Shown piece by piece: positions 49,206 through 58,042 of a stretch of 64,000 nt of DNA. Under the pieces are notes generated by a model. It saw only the letters and a program-made list of their open reading frames with translations. It did no database searches and had not been told where the DNA came from. The stretch comes from Proteobacteria bacterium DTSAM18 (GTDB lineage: Bacteria > Myxococcota_A > UBA796 > GCA-2862545): assembly GCA_028767165.1 (NCBI GenBank), contig JARACJ010000002.1, positions 186,001 to 250,000 of the forward strand. The letters are read 5' to 3'. How positions within the stretch are numbered: the first letter of the stretch is position 1; the number at the start of each line of letters is the position of its first letter. The position numbers and the translations under genes are program-made.

Positions 49206-51545
49206 ATGGGGATGAAGCAGCTCCTGGCAGCCGCAAGCATGGTGGTTGGCAGCGTCGCATACGCAGGCGGCAACGCCGGCGGTTCGGGCGCACCCGCGGT
49301 GGAACTCACCGGCGTGCCCGAGCAGGCCGTGCAGCGGCCCGAAGGCCAACCCGACCGTCAGCACCCCGTCGAGGCCCGGCTGTTCTTCGAACAGACGCAG
49401 GTCGCGCCCGGCTCCACGGGCGCCGTGGGCGTGCACCTCGTCCAGGACGCGGAGTGGCACACCTACTGGAAGACTCCGGGCGACATCGGCCTGCCCACCG
49501 AGCTGGCCTGGACGCTCCCCGAGGGTGTCACGGTGTCCAGCCACGTCTTCCCCATCCCCCACCGCTACGAGGTGGAGGGCATGGTGTCCTACGGGTACAA
49601 CGATCAGGTCCTGCACATCGGTGAGCTGAACGTCGATGATTCCGTGCCTCCGGGCACCTACCCGATCGCCGTCGAGGCTTCCTGGCTCGTCTGCAAGACC
49701 TCCTGCATCCCCGGACAGGTCAAGCTCGAGTCCCAGCTGGTCGTCGGTGAGGGCGGCGAGGCCACCGCACAGGCTCCCCTGTTCACCCACTTCCGCGACC
49801 AGTGGCCCGATGCCATGGGTCAGCTCGACGGCGTGACCATCGAGACGGTCTTCTCCCAGACCCCGATCCTGCCCGACACCAAGTTCCAGGTCGCCTACAA
49901 GATCACGCCGGACGAGGGCCACACCCTCACCGTGCCCACCGAGGTCTGGCCTGCCTTCGCCCCCATCCTCGGCCCCGACTGGATGGTCGACGGCGTGACC
50001 ATCAAGCCCATCGAGGGCGGCGGCTTCGCCGTGGTGGTCGACGGCTCCACCTTCTTCCCCGAGCCCATGCCCACCGATGATGTGCTGGGCGGCCTGTTCC
50101 AGGTCGAGCTCGACGGCAAGACGATGAGCACCGAGTTCACCGCCGAGATGCCCTGGGCTGCTGCCGGCGCGGCCGTCGCGAAGTCCTCCGACCCCGTGTT
50201 CGCCGCGGCCGCCGTCGAGGCGCCCGTCGCAGAGGCCGAGGTGGCCGAGGCCGCCGCAGCCGCCGCGCCTGCCGCGTGGAACCCCATGATGATCCTGACC
50301 AACCTCGGTCTGGCCTTCGTGGGTGGCCTCATCCTCAACCTGATGCCCTGCGTCCTGCCGGTCCTCACGCTGAAGCTGTACGGCCTCGTCGAGCAGGCCG
50401 GCATCACCGATGCCGAGAAGAAGAAGGGTGGCCTCGGCTACACCGCCGGCATCCTGGTGTCCTTCTGGGCCCTCGCCTCCGCCGTGTGGGGTGCTCGCGC
50501 CATCCTCGGCGACGACGTGGGCTGGGGCTTCCAGTTCCAATACCCGGGCTACGTGGCCGCGCTGGCCACCCTGGTGTTCGTCTTCGGCCTGAGCCTGTTC
50601 GGCGTGTTCGAGATCCCCGCCTTCGGCACCAACTCCGCCCACGAGATGGGTTCCAAGGAAGGCGCCGCCGGCTACTTCTTCACCGGTGTGTTCGCCACGC
50701 TGGTCTCCACGCCCTGCTCGGCTCCCTTCCTGGGCACCGCCATCGCGTTCGCCTTCCAGGCCCCCACCTGGATGCTGTTCCTGGTGTTCAGCTTCGTCGG
50801 CCTCGGCCTGGCCTTCCCCTTCCTGCTGATCGCCTTCGTGCCGGCCGCCTACAAGCTGCTGCCCAAGCCCGGTCCCTGGATGGACGGCTTCAAGACCATC
50901 CTCGGCTTCACGCTCATCGGCACCACCGTGTGGCTGCTCTCCGTGCTCTTCGCCCAGATCGGCGTCGACAACGGCGTGGACTTCGTCGCCTTCCTGACCA
51001 TCGTGGCCTTCGGCGCCTGGATGTTCGGCCACTTCGGTGGTGTGGCGGCTGACGCCAAGCGCCAGGTGGGCGCGTTCATGGGCGCCCTCGCCGTCATCGC
51101 GCTCGGCGGCTACCGCTTCCTCAACCTCGACATCGCCGAGGCCAGCGAGTGCGTGGATGATGTCGTCGCGGTCGACACCCTGCAGTTCGACCACGAAATC
51201 CCCTGGCAGGCCTTCTCCGACGGCCGCGTGGACTCCCTGAAGGGCAAGCCCATCTTCATCGACTTCACCGCCGACTGGTGTGTGTCCTGCAAGGTCAACG
51301 AGAAGACGGTGCTCGAGACCGAGCAGGTCCGCCAGAAGATGGCAGAGCTCGGCGTGGTGCCCCTGAAGGCCGACTGGACCCGCAAGGACGACAAGATCAA
51401 GGCCTGGCTCAACCGCTTCAACCGCGACGCCGTGCCGATGTACCTCGTGATCCCGCCCGGTGGCGTCGAGGAGGCCCTGCTGCTCCCCGAGGTCATCACG
51501 CCGAAGATGGTGGTGGATGCGCTCGAGGAGGCCAAGGCGGGCTGA
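49206..51545 (+). CDS. dsbD: DsbD/ScsB-like thiol:disulfide reductant transporter
   Basis: 779 aa. Signal MGMKQLLAAASMVVGSVAYA. The N-terminal periplasmic region (about 50-345) has the cysteine pair in WLVCKTSCIPGQV, the ScsB-like type. An eight-helix core follows with its redox cysteines in NLMPCVLPVL and STPCSAPFLG. The C-terminal thioredoxin domain has DWCVSCKVNE. It passes electrons from cytoplasmic thioredoxin to the periplasm for cytochrome maturation and disulfide repair. It fits the octahaem cytochrome later in the window. AGAGGA precedes the start. Confidence 0.9.
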   Translation: MGMKQLLAAASMVVGSVAYAGGNAGGSGAPAVELTGVPEQAVQRPEGQPDRQHPVEARLFFEQTQVAPGSTGAVGVHLVQDAEWHTYWKTPGDIGLPTELAWTLPEGVTVSSHVFPIPHRYEVEGMVSYGYNDQVLHIGELNVDDSVPPGTYPIAVEASWLVCKTSCIPGQVKLESQLVVGEGGEATAQAPLFTHFRDQWPDAMGQLDGVTIETVFSQTPILPDTKFQVAYKITPDEGHTLTVPTEVWPAFAPILGPDWMVDGVTIKPIEGGGFAVVVDGSTFFPEPMPTDDVLGGLFQVELDGKTMSTEFTAEMPWAAAGAAVAKSSDPVFAAAAVEAPVAEAEVAEAAAAAAPAAWNPMMILTNLGLAFVGGLILNLMPCVLPVLTLKLYGLVEQAGITDAEKKKGGLGYTAGILVSFWALASAVWGARAILGDDVGWGFQFQYPGYVAALATLVFVFGLSLFGVFEIPAFGTNSAHEMGSKEGAAGYFFTGVFATLVSTPCSAPFLGTAIAFAFQAPTWMLFLVFSFVGLGLAFPFLLIAFVPAAYKLLPKPGPWMDGFKTILGFTLIGTTVWLLSVLFAQIGVDNGVDFVAFLTIVAFGAWMFGHFGGVAADAKRQVGAFMGALAVIALGGYRFLNLDIAEASECVDDVVAVDTLQFDHEIPWQAFSDGRVDSLKGKPIFIDFTADWCVSCKVNEKTVLETEQVRQKMAELGVVPLKADWTRKDDKIKAWLNRFNRDAVPMYLVIPPGGVEEALLLPEVITPKMVVDALEEAKAG

Positions 51546-51568
51546 GAAGGCTTGTGTTGGTCTGAAGG

Positions 51569-51603
51569 GGCCTCGTCACTTCGGTGGCGGGGCCTTTGTC
51601 GTT
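51569..51603 (+). terminator. Terminator after dsbD, UUCG loop and GTCGT tail
   Basis: An 11-pair stem (GGCCTCGTCAC 51569-51579 with 51584-51594, two G-T pairs), loop TTCG, tail TTTGTCGTT. It has the same style as the units after dnaA. Confidence 0.8.
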
Positions 51604-51666
51604 CAGGCGTGGGGACAGCCGGGTACGCGACGTAGGCACCATCTGGTTCGAAGGACCTGGCCCTGC

Positions 51667-51810
51667 TCAGGGAGGAGCACCGGCGGGTTCGAGGTCCTGG
51701 ACGTCGAATCCGGTGGTCTGTTGTTGCTGTTGGGCGAAGGCGATGGCGAACAGGAAGCCTATCAAGGCCATGATGACGCCGATGATGACGTAGGCGGGGT
51801 TGCGCTTCAA
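51667..51810 (-). CDS. Small single-pass membrane protein
   Basis: 47 aa from a TTG at 51810: KRNPAYVIIGVIMALIGFLF then AIAFAQQQQQTTGFDVQD. One membrane helix with a glutamine-rich tail. The frame extends upstream without a better start and the ribosome site is weak, so the start is doubtful. No family known. Convergent with dsbD. Confidence 0.4.
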   Translation of the reverse strand: MKRNPAYVIIGVIMALIGFLFAIAFAQQQQQTTGFDVQDLEPAGAPP

Positions 51811-52068
51811 TGGGACACCAGGGGACGGAGGAAGTGCTCTCGCATGGAAAGGGTCTCGGTCCGGTCGGTGGGCAGCTGATGTCGTTGTGGTGTGGAGGCC
51901 CGAGCACCCCTTTCGGACCCTACGAGCCAGTGCGCAGATCATTGCGTTCGACGCCGTCCCGTTGCGTCGGATCATGTGCTGCGCCGTGATGGCTCGATAC
52001 GGTCCGTGACCATGGATCTTCTCCGGTACTGCGTATCGTCAGCGTGACTGGAAGCACTAGGAGGTGTC

Positions 52069-53067
52069 ATGGTGTCGACGAGGGGTCTGTTGGGTGTGTG
52101 GGCGGCTTTGTCGGGTTTGTCCGGGTGTTACGGTCGGACGTCCTGTGGGGAGTGGTACACGCCGATAGGGGGGCCGGTCTCGGAAGGGCTCAGCGAAGGC
52201 GAGGCCGAACAGTTGATGTGTGCGGGGCCTCTCGTGTCGCCCCAGGTCTTCGGATTCACCGTGGAAGAGGGCCTCCTGGTGGCTGGAGAGACGGCACATG
52301 TGCGTCCGGTCGCGCTGGGGCCCGGCGCGGAGGACCTGACGTGGACTTTCGAGATCTGCGACGAAGGACTCGGCTGGGATGAAGATGGATGGAAGTGGCG
52401 GTGTGGAGGCGGATCGAGGAACTGGAGGGTGGCGGAGACGACGGCGGATGGGGCTGGCATCCTTGCACTGGAGGACCACGGCGACCCGGCTCTGGAGGGC
52501 TGCGGGGATCCCTCCACGTGGCACCTCGATCAGGGCATGGCGCGGGCGTTCGACCGGATGGCGTGGGACTGCTTGCGGCCCCTTGGCGTGCGGGCCACGG
52601 GCCGCAACGCGGATGGAGTGGAGGAAGCCCAATGGTCGATGCAGCTGTGGCGCCATGCCGAGCGCTGGGACGAAGGTCCCGAACCCCTGACGGACCTGGA
52701 CTGGCGGGTCACCGTGGACGAGCCCGAGGAAAACGAGCTGGTGGTGACCCTGCTGGCGCCGGCGCCCTGGGATCATGTCCACAGCGCCCACCGGCCGGAG
52801 CTGTACGTGGGGGAGGTGGGCAACTTCCGGGCGTTCCCCATCGGTGCTTCGTTGAACCGGGACGACCGATCCGGACTCGTGGCGGCGTTGGACGGCCAGA
52901 TCGGTCTGGTGGTGTCCCTGGGGGACGTGCGTGGGGATGAGGTGACGCTGGGCCTGCAGATGAACGTCGAGCGGGCGTATCGAGGGGCGGGCTCCGACCC
53001 GGCGGCGCTGGTGCTTCGGCTTGCCAGGGGTGAGCAGGGGTGGATCGGGGAGGTGGTGGAGCCTTGA
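52069..53067 (+). CDS. Lipoprotein of unknown function
   Basis: 332 aa. AGGAGG lies six bases before the ATG. The signal ends LSGLSGCYGR (lipobox LSGC). The mature part has several cysteines (TSCGEW, LMCAGP, EICDEG, WRCGGG, EGCGDP, WDCLRP) and many Trp; beta-rich. No family recognised. A composite repeat element starts 13 bp after the stop. Confidence 0.7.
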   Translation: MVSTRGLLGVWAALSGLSGCYGRTSCGEWYTPIGGPVSEGLSEGEAEQLMCAGPLVSPQVFGFTVEEGLLVAGETAHVRPVALGPGAEDLTWTFEICDEGLGWDEDGWKWRCGGGSRNWRVAETTADGAGILALEDHGDPALEGCGDPSTWHLDQGMARAFDRMAWDCLRPLGVRATGRNADGVEEAQWSMQLWRHAERWDEGPEPLTDLDWRVTVDEPEENELVVTLLAPAPWDHVHSAHRPELYVGEVGNFRAFPIGASLNRDDRSGLVAALDGQIGLVVSLGDVRGDEVTLGLQMNVERAYRGAGSDPAALVLRLARGEQGWIGEVVEP

Positions 53068-53079
53068 CGTTCGCGAGGC

Positions 53080-53258
53080 GGGAGACGGTCGATTCCAGGG
53101 GAGGAATGGGTATGTCCGTGGGACATGTCCTGAGCCTCGATCCCGTGGATCAAGGGCTCTCCGAACACACCTTTTCTGGGGTATCGGGGAGATCGGCGGG
53201 CAGGATCAGGCCCGGTTCAGGGATCCGGCCGCGCACGCGCACGCACAGGGGTCACGGG
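53080..53258. repeat. Composite repeat, copy 1
   Basis: Three blocks recur in the same order in copy 2 (53892-54110): GCGAGGCGGGA at the left, TGGATCAA-GCTC in the middle (53146), and an exact 34-bp block at 53225-53258. The 34-bp block contains GCGCACGCGCACGCAC, a run of alternating purine and pyrimidine. The sequence between blocks varies. The element lies 17 bp beyond the stop of the following minus-strand gene. Confidence 0.7.
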
Positions 53259-53274
53259 AGGTGGTGGCAGAGCA

Positions 53275-53838
53275 TCAGTCCTGCTTTGTCGCCGGCACCG
53301 ACAGGAACATGTACGAGTGGATGGGGAAGCCGGGATCGGGGTGCCCTTCGACGGACACAGCGGTCTCCAGGCAGTCGGAGACGGCATCGAGGACGTCCTG
53401 GGGAATGGGGTTGGCGGTGTCCTCCTTTTCCAGCTCCACGTCAGCCTCGAAGTAGAGCATCCCGTCGCGTACGAAGGAGGAGATGTCCACGCCGACCTTG
53501 GTGTCCGCCGAGACCTTGTCCGTCAGCAGGTCACCGCAGCCGGCGGCGCGGGGGACCATGCGCTTGATCAGGCGGTGCTGCAGGTTGGCCTGTTCTTCTG
53601 GTGAGAGTTCCTGCGGAGGCGTGGGGACGTCGGGCGAGGCATCGGCCGCGACGGGTGCGGGTGCGACATTCCTTGCGGGTCGTGGAGCTGGTTCGGGGCG
53701 CCTCTGCGCGTCGGGCGCGATCTTCAGGGCTCGCGTCGTTGCCGTCGCCTCCGTGGCGGTGGGGTCTGGCGTGCGGAGCAGGAACACGGCGCCCAGGAGG
53801 ACGAGCAGAGAGGCGGGTACGAGGAGGCGCTTGATCAC
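53275..53838 (-). CDS. Membrane-anchored protein of unknown function
   Basis: 187 aa from a GTG at 53838. An N-terminal membrane anchor (IKRLLVPASLLVLLGAVFLL) is followed by an Ala/Pro/Arg-rich linker and a small domain (about 80-187) with two cysteines (AAGCGDLL, VSDCLETA) and alternating strands (KVGVDISSFVRDGMLYFEAD). No recognised family. No good ribosome site. It is enclosed by the two copies of the composite repeat. Confidence 0.55.
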   Translation of the reverse strand: MIKRLLVPASLLVLLGAVFLLRTPDPTATEATATTRALKIAPDAQRRPEPAPRPARNVAPAPVAADASPDVPTPPQELSPEEQANLQHRLIKRMVPRAAGCGDLLTDKVSADTKVGVDISSFVRDGMLYFEADVELEKEDTANPIPQDVLDAVSDCLETAVSVEGHPDPGFPIHSYMFLSVPATKQD

Positions 53839-53891
53839 GACAACGAGCCGTTCGGATGAGGGGTTACGGCATCATGTCAGAAGTTGCTTGC

Positions 53892-54110
53892 TGTTGCGAG
53901 GCGGGAAGGGATCTCTTGATCCAGAGTCTCGGAGGTCCAGAGATTTCAGAGAGGATGTCTCCAGGGGTCGCCAAAAATACATGAAGGGGCGAGTTCCCGG
54001 TGAGCTCTGGATCAATTGCTCCCCCAACGCCTCGGTTGGGAGGTTCGGGGAACGGGCCGGGAATCGACTCCGAGAGCCGGCCGCGCACGCGCACGCACAG
54101 GGGTCACGGG
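53892..54110. repeat. Composite repeat, copy 2
   Basis: Same orientation as copy 1. GCGAGGCGGGA near 53896, TGGATCAA at 54008, and the exact 34-bp block at 54077-54110, ending 34 bp before the stop of the DprE2-like gene. The 306-bp spacer 53839-54144 holds nothing else recognisable. Confidence 0.7.
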
Positions 54111-54144
54111 CACGGGACGGCCTCGCCGGGTCGAGAAGGGGTTC

Positions 54145-54882
54145 CTAGAACCCCACCTTCCGCATCACGAACTTCGGCAGGTGCTTGATCACCAGCATCA
54201 CCAACGCCCAGATGCTCGGCGTGTAGACCGTGGGCAGCTGCTTCTCCATCGCCTTCAGCACATCGACGGCCACCTGGTCGGGCTCACCGGCGAACGGGGG
54301 CTCGGGCAGGCCGGCGGTCATGCTGGTGCGGATGAAGCCGGGCTTCACGTTGATGGTGACGAGGCCGGCGTCGCGGTAGCGGGCGTCGAGGGAGTCCAGG
54401 TAGTGGGACAGGCCCGCCTTGCTGGAGCCGTACAGGCCGACCGTCTTGCGGCCCTTGTCGCCGGCGACCGAGGTGAAGACCACCAGCTTGCCGCCGCCCT
54501 GCTGGTCCATCAGGGACTTGCGGGCGTGCTCGCAGAACAGGACGGTCTTCGTGTAGTTGAGGTCGAGGATGCGCGCGGTGCGCTCCAGGTCGCTCTCGAG
54601 GCCTTCCTGGGTGTCGAAGCCACCGGCGGTGATGATGATGGCGTCGATGTGGCCGAGGGCGCCCTCGATGGCCCGCAGGCCCTTGCGGTGGCCGTCTGCA
54701 TCCGCCAGGTCGAACACGATGGGGTGGACCTCGGCGGCGCCGCGGATCTGCAGATCGGTGGTGGCGGCCTGCAGGGAGGCCTCGCTGCGGCCCAGGATGG
54801 CGATCATGTCGCCGCGTTCGGCCATGCGTCGGGCGAGCTGGCGGCCCATGCCCTTGGTGGCGCCGATGATGGCTGCTCTCAT
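54145..54882 (-). CDS. DprE2-like short-chain dehydrogenase
   Basis: 245 aa. NAD(P)-binding GATKGMG at residues 7-13, then NYT, SVAG and the catalytic YGSSK. The C-terminus (SIWALVMLVIKHLPKFVMRK) resembles the membrane-associating end of mycobacterial DprE2. In that pathway DprE1 oxidises decaprenyl-phosphoryl-ribose and DprE2 reduces the 2-keto product to the arabinose form. It overlaps the DprE1-like gene by four bases, so the pair is translationally coupled. Assignment depends on the pair. Confidence 0.8.
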   Translation of the reverse strand: MRAAIIGATKGMGRQLARRMAERGDMIAILGRSEASLQAATTDLQIRGAAEVHPIVFDLADADGHRKGLRAIEGALGHIDAIIITAGGFDTQEGLESDLERTARILDLNYTKTVLFCEHARKSLMDQQGGGKLVVFTSVAGDKGRKTVGLYGSSKAGLSHYLDSLDARYRDAGLVTINVKPGFIRTSMTAGLPEPPFAGEPDQVAVDVLKAMEKQLPTVYTPSIWALVMLVIKHLPKFVMRKVGF

Positions 54883-56234
54883 CGCTCCACCTCCGGGTCC
54901 ATCAGGCGGGCGGACAGGCGGCTGCGGATGGTCAGATCCGGGTCGTACTTGCGCCGGATCTCCATGAACTTGGTGAGGCGCTCGCCTTCCATGGCTTCGA
55001 AGTGCTCCCGGCGGGTGAGGGCGTCCTTGGCCAGGTAGATGCGGCCGCCGTGCTCGATGACGAACTCGTTGAGGCGGTCGACGATGGCCTGGGTGTCGGC
55101 GCGCATGGGGAAGTCGAGGGCGATGGAGATGCCCTCCATCGGGAAGCTCAGCGTGCCGGGGGCCTCGGCGCGGCAGTCCTTGATGACGCACAGGAAGGAG
55201 CTGCCGCCGAGCATGGCGATGAGCTCGACGTACTGGCGGATGACCTTGCGGCCCACGGCCTTGGGGAACACCGCCTGGTGCTGGGTGAAGCCGCGCTTGC
55301 CGTAGATGCGGGACCAGTTTCCGATGCCGTCGAGCGGGTACCACCAGGTCTGGGTGGACTCTACGCCGGAGCGGAAGCCCTTGAATTCCTTGTGGTAGTA
55401 GGCCCAGTTGAAGCCCTTCAGCGTGACGTCGTTGAGTGCCCAGTTGGGGAACGTGAACGGCACGCTCGGTCCGCCGCCGTCAGCCGGATACTTCGCCGGG
55501 GTCTCGTGCAGCTCGGCCCAGCGGCCCTGCATCAGGATGCCCCGGCCGAGGTTGCGGCCCGTGGACAGGCAGTCGATCCAGCCGACCGTCATGGGGTAGG
55601 CCTCGGCGGCCTCCTCGAGGTGCTCGAGCAGGGAGTCGAGGTTGGGGCACTGCTTGCGCTCGGCGTAGATCCAGGGCGAGGGCACGGCCCGCATCTTGAA
55701 GCTGACGTCGAGGATGTGGCCTGTGAGGCCCATGCCGCCGGTGGTGGCCCAGAACAGATCGGGCTTGTCGTCCGGGCCGCAGGTGACGATCTCGCCGTTG
55801 GCGAGGCGCATGGTGAGGCTCGTGAGGTGCTCGCCGAAGGTGCCTGCGCTGTGGTGGCCCTTGCCGTGCACGTCGCTGGCGACCATGCCGCCCAGGGTGA
55901 CGAAGCTGGTGCCCGGGGAGACCGGCGTGAACCAGCCCTTGGGCAGGAAGACCCGGCGCAGCTCGTTGAGGCTGACGCCCGCCTCGGCGCGGAGGACGCC
56001 GGTGTCGGGGTTCCAGTCGAGGAAGCGGTTGGCCATGCGGCTGCCGGCGATGACCTCGTCGCCGGGGGCGGGCAGGCCGGCGTCGCCGTAGGAGCGGCCG
56101 AGACCGCGGGTGAGCGGCTTGCCCTCGGTGATCTCGGCGAGGTTCTCGCCCAGGGCCTCGCGGCCGTGCACGCCCAGACCGCCCCAGCCGTGCAGGGGCA
56201 TGTCGGACTTCAGTGGATCGAGGAATCGGGTCAT
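54879..56234 (-). CDS. DprE1-like FAD-dependent oxidase
   Basis: 451 aa, VAO/PCMH flavoprotein fold. The FAD region has TRGLGRSYGDAGL, VSPGTSFVTLGGMVASDVHG-type motif and LFWATTGGMGLTGHI, each close to mycobacterial DprE1. The position of the DprE1 active-site Cys387 (in WNICVDFP) is Ala here (ISIALDFP), as in DprE1s naturally insensitive to covalent benzothiazinones. The lysine motif YLAKD is kept. No UbiA or arabinosyltransferase gene is in the window. The natural substrate is presumably a polyprenyl-phosphate pentose. Confidence 0.85.
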   Translation of the reverse strand: MTRFLDPLKSDMPLHGWGGLGVHGREALGENLAEITEGKPLTRGLGRSYGDAGLPAPGDEVIAGSRMANRFLDWNPDTGVLRAEAGVSLNELRRVFLPKGWFTPVSPGTSFVTLGGMVASDVHGKGHHSAGTFGEHLTSLTMRLANGEIVTCGPDDKPDLFWATTGGMGLTGHILDVSFKMRAVPSPWIYAERKQCPNLDSLLEHLEEAAEAYPMTVGWIDCLSTGRNLGRGILMQGRWAELHETPAKYPADGGGPSVPFTFPNWALNDVTLKGFNWAYYHKEFKGFRSGVESTQTWWYPLDGIGNWSRIYGKRGFTQHQAVFPKAVGRKVIRQYVELIAMLGGSSFLCVIKDCRAEAPGTLSFPMEGISIALDFPMRADTQAIVDRLNEFVIEHGGRIYLAKDALTRREHFEAMEGERLTKFMEIRRKYDPDLTIRSRLSARLMDPEVER

Positions 56235-56254
56235 GTCGGCGGCGTGCCTCGGGT

Positions 56255-56764
56255 TCAGGCCTTCTTCTTGGGGCCCACGAGCGTATCCAATGTCCCGCTG
56301 CAGACCAGCTCGCCACGTTCGTCGTGGATCTCGACCCTCACCTCGAGTTCCTGCTTGTGGTTCTCGGCGATGATCGGGGGGTTCGACGTGGCGGTGAGCA
56401 GGCCGCGGGCCTTCTTGTGGTACTCGACGTGGATGCCCTTCACGATGAAGCGGGCGTCATCCGGCAGAGAGTAGACCACACCGATGTTGCCTGCCAGTTC
56501 GATGAGGTTGGCCAGCGCGATGGCGTGGACGGATCGCAGGTGGTTTCGGACGGCGCGGCGGTCCTTGAGCTGCACCTTGGCGTGTCCCATGCCCAGCTCG
56601 ACAACCTGCGCGCCCATGGAGCCGGTGTAGGGCACCATCTGGCTCAGGATGAGGTTGAACATCTTCTTTCCGCCGGGCTTGTCGGACAGGCGGTCCCAGG
56701 CGTCGCGGATGGGATTGCCGGCGGCCTCGGCGTTGGGGAGGATCTTGTTGAGCATGCTAACCAT
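56255..56764 (-). CDS. DUF4442 hotdog-fold protein (thioesterase-like)
   Basis: 169 aa from ATG 56764 (56755 is also possible). Central blocks AQVVELGMGHAKVQLKDRRA and HLRSVHAIALANLIELAGNI match the PaaI/DUF4442 hotdog group, with the HAIALANL helix of the fold. The C-terminal strands are HVEYHKKARGLLTA and VEIHDERGELVCSGT. Likely acyl-CoA thioesterase; substrate unknown. In line with DprE1 (20-bp gap). Confidence 0.8.
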   Translation of the reverse strand: MVSMLNKILPNAEAAGNPIRDAWDRLSDKPGGKKMFNLILSQMVPYTGSMGAQVVELGMGHAKVQLKDRRAVRNHLRSVHAIALANLIELAGNIGVVYSLPDDARFIVKGIHVEYHKKARGLLTATSNPPIIAENHKQELEVRVEIHDERGELVCSGTLDTLVGPKKKA

Positions 56765-56789
56765 CCTGCGTGGCGGGGATGAAGCGTTC

Positions 56790-57374
56790 CTACCAGCCGA
56801 GGGGCAGATCCGCCAACAGGGTCTCCTGATCGGGCGTATCGACCACCTTTCTGGCCATGCCGTAGTTGAACCCGTTGCGGACCATGCTGGCCAGATCCTT
56901 GTCGCGGCGGTCCTCGCGCTGGTCGGGGCGGCGGAAGGGACCGAAGCGGCGCTTCTTGGCGTAGCGGATGCAGGCCACCCACTCGGCGTCGGGCTCCTCG
57001 CCGCGATCCTCCCGCTCCTCCTCGAGCAGCTCGGCGACCAGGGAGGAGGAGACGCCCTTGGCGCCCATCGCCTGGCGGATGAAGCGGGTGGACTTGCCCC
57101 GGCCGCGCATGGAGCGCAGGGCATTCTCGGCCCAGCGGCGGTCGTCGATGACACCGAGCTCCTCGAGGCGGTCGAGGGTCTTGTCGAGCAGCTCGGTGCA
57201 CTCGGCCAGGTCCTGCTCGTGGTAGGCGACCGCCCGACGGACCCGCTGCATCATCAGCCGGCGCACGTGCTTCTTGGGGGCGTCCCAGCGCTCCAGGTAC
57301 CAGTTCAGCAGGTTGCGCAGATAGCTCTCGGTGATGCGCTTGGGCGCCTTGCGTTGGCGGTGGGTGGGTTCCAT
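56790..57374 (-). CDS. recX: Regulatory protein RecX
   Basis: 194 aa, RecA inhibitor family of three-helix repeats: SYLRNLLNWYLERWDAPKKH, DKTLDRLEELGVIDDRRWAE and the later YAKKRRFGPFRRPDQREDRR. The N-terminal basic extension and the insertion of acidic EEEREDRGEEPDAEW are longer than typical. recA is not adjacent. The ATG is one base from the end of the kinase gene upstream. Confidence 0.85.
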   Translation of the reverse strand: MEPTHRQRKAPKRITESYLRNLLNWYLERWDAPKKHVRRLMMQRVRRAVAYHEQDLAECTELLDKTLDRLEELGVIDDRRWAENALRSMRGRGKSTRFIRQAMGAKGVSSSLVAELLEEEREDRGEEPDAEWVACIRYAKKRRFGPFRRPDQREDRRDKDLASMVRNGFNYGMARKVVDTPDQETLLADLPLGW

Positions 57375-57375
57375 C

Positions 57376-57987
57376 TCAGACGAACTTCTCCAGGGCGCGA
57401 CGGAACTCGAGCTGGTGCACGAGGTCGGTGAGGTAGTCTTGGTTGTTGGAGTCCCAGATGAGCACGGGCGAGGCGTCCCAGCGCTCGATCCACTCCTCGT
57501 ACAGCTTGTTCAGGCTGCGCAGGTAGGCCACCGGGATGTCGAGCTCCATCTGTCGGCCGCGCTTCTTGATGCGCTTGCGGATGTTGCGCACGTTGCAGCG
57601 CAGGTAGACCATGAGGTCTGGTGGCTGCAGGCTGGTGAGCATGGCCCGGTACAGCTCGGAGTAGGTCTCCCAGTCCTGCTTGGACATCTTGCGGCTGCGG
57701 TGCAGGTGGGCGGCGAAGATCTCGGCGTCCTCGTAGATGGTGCGGTCCTGCACCAGCGTGCCGGGGGTGCGGTCGAGCTCCTGGTGTAGCCGGAACTTGT
57801 GGCTGAGGAACCACATCTGGCTGTGGAACGACCAGGACTTCATGTCCTCGTAGAACTTCTCCAGGTACGGATTTGTGGAGAAGGGCTCGTAGAAGGGCTC
57901 GAAGCCGTATTCCTTGGTGAGGAAGCGCACGAGGCTGGTCTTTCCGACCCCGATGTTGCCAGCGACCGCGATGAACTTGTCCGCCAC
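57376..57987 (-). CDS. Deoxynucleoside kinase (dGK/dCK type)
   Basis: 203 aa from GTG 57987 with AGGAGG nine bases upstream. The P-loop is VAGNIGVGKTSL. The substrate residues lie in FEPFYEPFSTNPYLEKFYED and LVQDRTIYEDAEIFA (the DRS-like motif reads DRT). The lid is RNIRKRIKKRGRQME. It phosphorylates deoxynucleosides for salvage. An in-frame extension further upstream runs into the REP copies and is not real coding. Confidence 0.88.
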   Translation of the reverse strand: MADKFIAVAGNIGVGKTSLVRFLTKEYGFEPFYEPFSTNPYLEKFYEDMKSWSFHSQMWFLSHKFRLHQELDRTPGTLVQDRTIYEDAEIFAAHLHRSRKMSKQDWETYSELYRAMLTSLQPPDLMVYLRCNVRNIRKRIKKRGRQMELDIPVAYLRSLNKLYEEWIERWDASPVLIWDSNNQDYLTDLVHQLEFRRALEKFV

Positions 57988-58042
57988 GTGCCCGATCCTC
58001 CTCGCCCTACGGGGGGCCACCATAGCGCGGGTGGGTGGGGGT

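Noticed and set aside
53225-54110. Integron attC sites around a gene cassette
   Set aside because: The blocks lack the RYYYAAC and GTTRRRY ends, the copies are not imperfect palindromes overall, and no integrase is nearby.
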